DNA of 64,000 nucleotides from Neobacillus sp. YX16 (GTDB taxonomy: Bacteria > Bacillota > Bacilli > Bacillales > Cytobacillaceae), in the NCBI RefSeq assembly GCF_030123505.1, contig NZ_CP126115.1, positions 1,936,001-2,000,000 on the forward strand. Reading direction: 5' to 3'. Below the pieces are notes generated by a model. The model saw nothing but the letters and a program-made list of their open reading frames with translations, did not search any database and was not told the DNA's origin. A program made the position numbers and the translations under genes. Below are positions 63,227 through 64,000 of the stretch, one piece after another (position 1 is the stretch's first letter; each line of letters opens with the position of its first letter).

Positions 63227-64000
63227 GTGAGTGATAACAGAATTTATGAAACAGATATTGTTGTAGTTGGTGCGGGAAATGCTGCTATGTCCGCAGCGAT
63301 ATCCGCAAGGGAAAATGGCGCGAGTGTTTTGGTAATTGAAAAATCACCAGAAGCTGAAAAAGGAGGAAACAGCACCTATACTCATGGTTCCATTCGGTTT
63401 GCTTATAATGGTGTCGAAGATTTAAAGGAGATTATGCCAGATCTTTCTCCAGAAGATATCGAGTCATCAGATTTTGGAGTCTATTCCGAGGAAGAATTTT
63501 ATGAAGATATGTGTCGTGTTACAAATTATCGGACCGACCCGGAATTGGCCTCGATTCTTACGGGGAAAAGCTTTGAAACGATGAAATGGCTCACCTCCCA
63601 TAAGGTACGCTGGGTGCCTATATATGGTCGTCAAGCCTTTAAGGTTGACGATAAATTTAAGTTCTGGGGCGGAATGATTGTTGAATCCGTAGGCGGTGGA
63701 CCGGGATTAGTGGAAACCCTGCACAAAGAAGCATCTTCTTTAGGTGTCCAAACCCTATTCAATGCCATGGCGACTGAGCTAATCCATGATGACCAGGGTG
63801 TACATGGAGTGATTTTTAAGCACAATGGCAAAACAACAAAGGTACATGCTAAAGCAGTGATCTTGGCCTCTGGAGGCTTTCACGCAAATCCTGAAATGCG
63901 GACGCGATACTTAGGACCAAAATGGGATTTGGCTCATGCTAGAGGGAGCCGTTTTAACACCGGTGAAGGTATTCAAATGGCATTAAACATTGGCGCTCTT
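63227..64000 (+). CDS. FAD-dependent dehydrogenase, TcuA-like (5' part)
   Basis: A frame open from GTG 63227 to the window edge (258 codons, no stop). The N-terminus IVVVGAGNAAMSAAISAREN is the FAD-binding motif and KGGNSTYTHGSIRFAYNG the conserved second segment of tricarballylate dehydrogenase (TcuA)/fumarate reductase flavoproteins; AVILASGGFHANPEM is a later FAD motif. Relatives also include 3-ketosteroid dehydrogenases. It would introduce or reduce a C=C bond in a pathway acid or ring compound (inference). AGAGAGG precedes the start. The 3' end is outside. Confidence 0.85.
   Translation, partial: MSDNRIYETDIVVVGAGNAAMSAAISARENGASVLVIEKSPEAEKGGNSTYTHGSIRFAYNGVEDLKEIMPDLSPEDIESSDFGVYSEEEFYEDMCRVTNYRTDPELASILTGKSFETMKWLTSHKVRWVPIYGRQAFKVDDKFKFWGGMIVESVGGGPGLVETLHKEASSLGVQTLFNAMATELIHDDQGVHGVIFKHNGKTTKVHAKAVILASGGFHANPEMRTRYLGPKWDLAHARGSRFNTGEGIQMALNIGAL

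Overview
The window is low-GC Gram-positive DNA from an endospore-forming Bacillaceae. Gene order from rimP to cotE follows the Bacillus subtilis chromosome closely, and sporulation genes are scattered through it (dipicolinate synthase, spoIIIE, spoVS, cotE, ymxH, tepA). Strong AGGAGG-type ribosome binding sites, GTG/TTG starts and T-tailed hairpin terminators fit this. A Neobacillus/Mesobacillus-like bacterium is a reasonable guess, but the sequence alone does not fix the genus.

Layout. (1) 1-9.9 kb: translation and RNA-metabolism block: rimP (3' end), nusA, rnpM (ylxR), ylxQ, infB, ylxP, rbfA, truB, ribF, rpsO, pnp. (2) 10-23.4 kb: ylxY, ymxG, ymxH, dipicolinate synthase spoVFAB, the diaminopimelate branch asd-dapG-dapA, RNase J2, tepA-ylzJ, spoIIIE. 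(3) 23.6-29.3 kb: GntR/UTRA regulator ymfC and a BMP-type nucleoside ABC importer. (4) 29.5-36.9 kb: ymfF-ymfH-ymfI (linked to EF-P modification), ymfJ, ymfK, rodZ-like ymfM, pgsA, cinA. (5) 37.0-49.0 kb: a 40-bp tandem repeat array, recA with a LexA box, rny, ymdB, spoVS, 2-oxoacid:ferredoxin oxidoreductase korAB in the place of B. subtilis tdh-kbl, miaB, ymcA, cotE, then a synteny break where mutSL would be expected (a 66-residue unknown protein and a kinase-like protein instead). (6) 49.0-50.1 kb: serC on the minus strand.

(7) 50.5-64.0 kb is accessory and is the most interesting part: an aromatic meta-cleavage catabolic region. It encodes an MFS importer, a C-C bond hydrolase, a GntR/FCD regulator, an acyl-CoA-dehydrogenase-fold flavin monooxygenase (HsaA/HpaB-like) with its flavin reductase, an extradiol dioxygenase, a 2-oxopent-4-enoate hydratase, and an aromatic-sensing regulator that joins XylR_N and V4R domains to a PucR-type helix-turn-helix. 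A second module follows: an ACS-family transporter, a second hydrolase, a second extradiol dioxygenase (about 68% identical, without gaps, to the first) and the start of a TcuA-like flavoprotein dehydrogenase.

Inferred chemistry: a phenol is ortho-hydroxylated to a catechol, the ring is opened by extradiol cleavage, the product is hydrolysed to a carboxylic acid plus 2-hydroxypenta-2,4-dienoate, and that is hydrated to 4-hydroxy-2-oxovalerate. The aldolase and acylating aldehyde dehydrogenase that would finish the pathway are not in the window. The module composition resembles the hsaA-E set of actinobacterial steroid degradation, but the substrate here is unknown. Two promoters in this region are near-twins (TTGACA-17-TAGAAT/TAAAAT, each followed by a cre-like site). 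A 12-base motif, CTGAAATTTTAG, lies upstream of three transcription units with a degenerate copy before a fourth, suggesting a shared specific regulator plus CcpA control.
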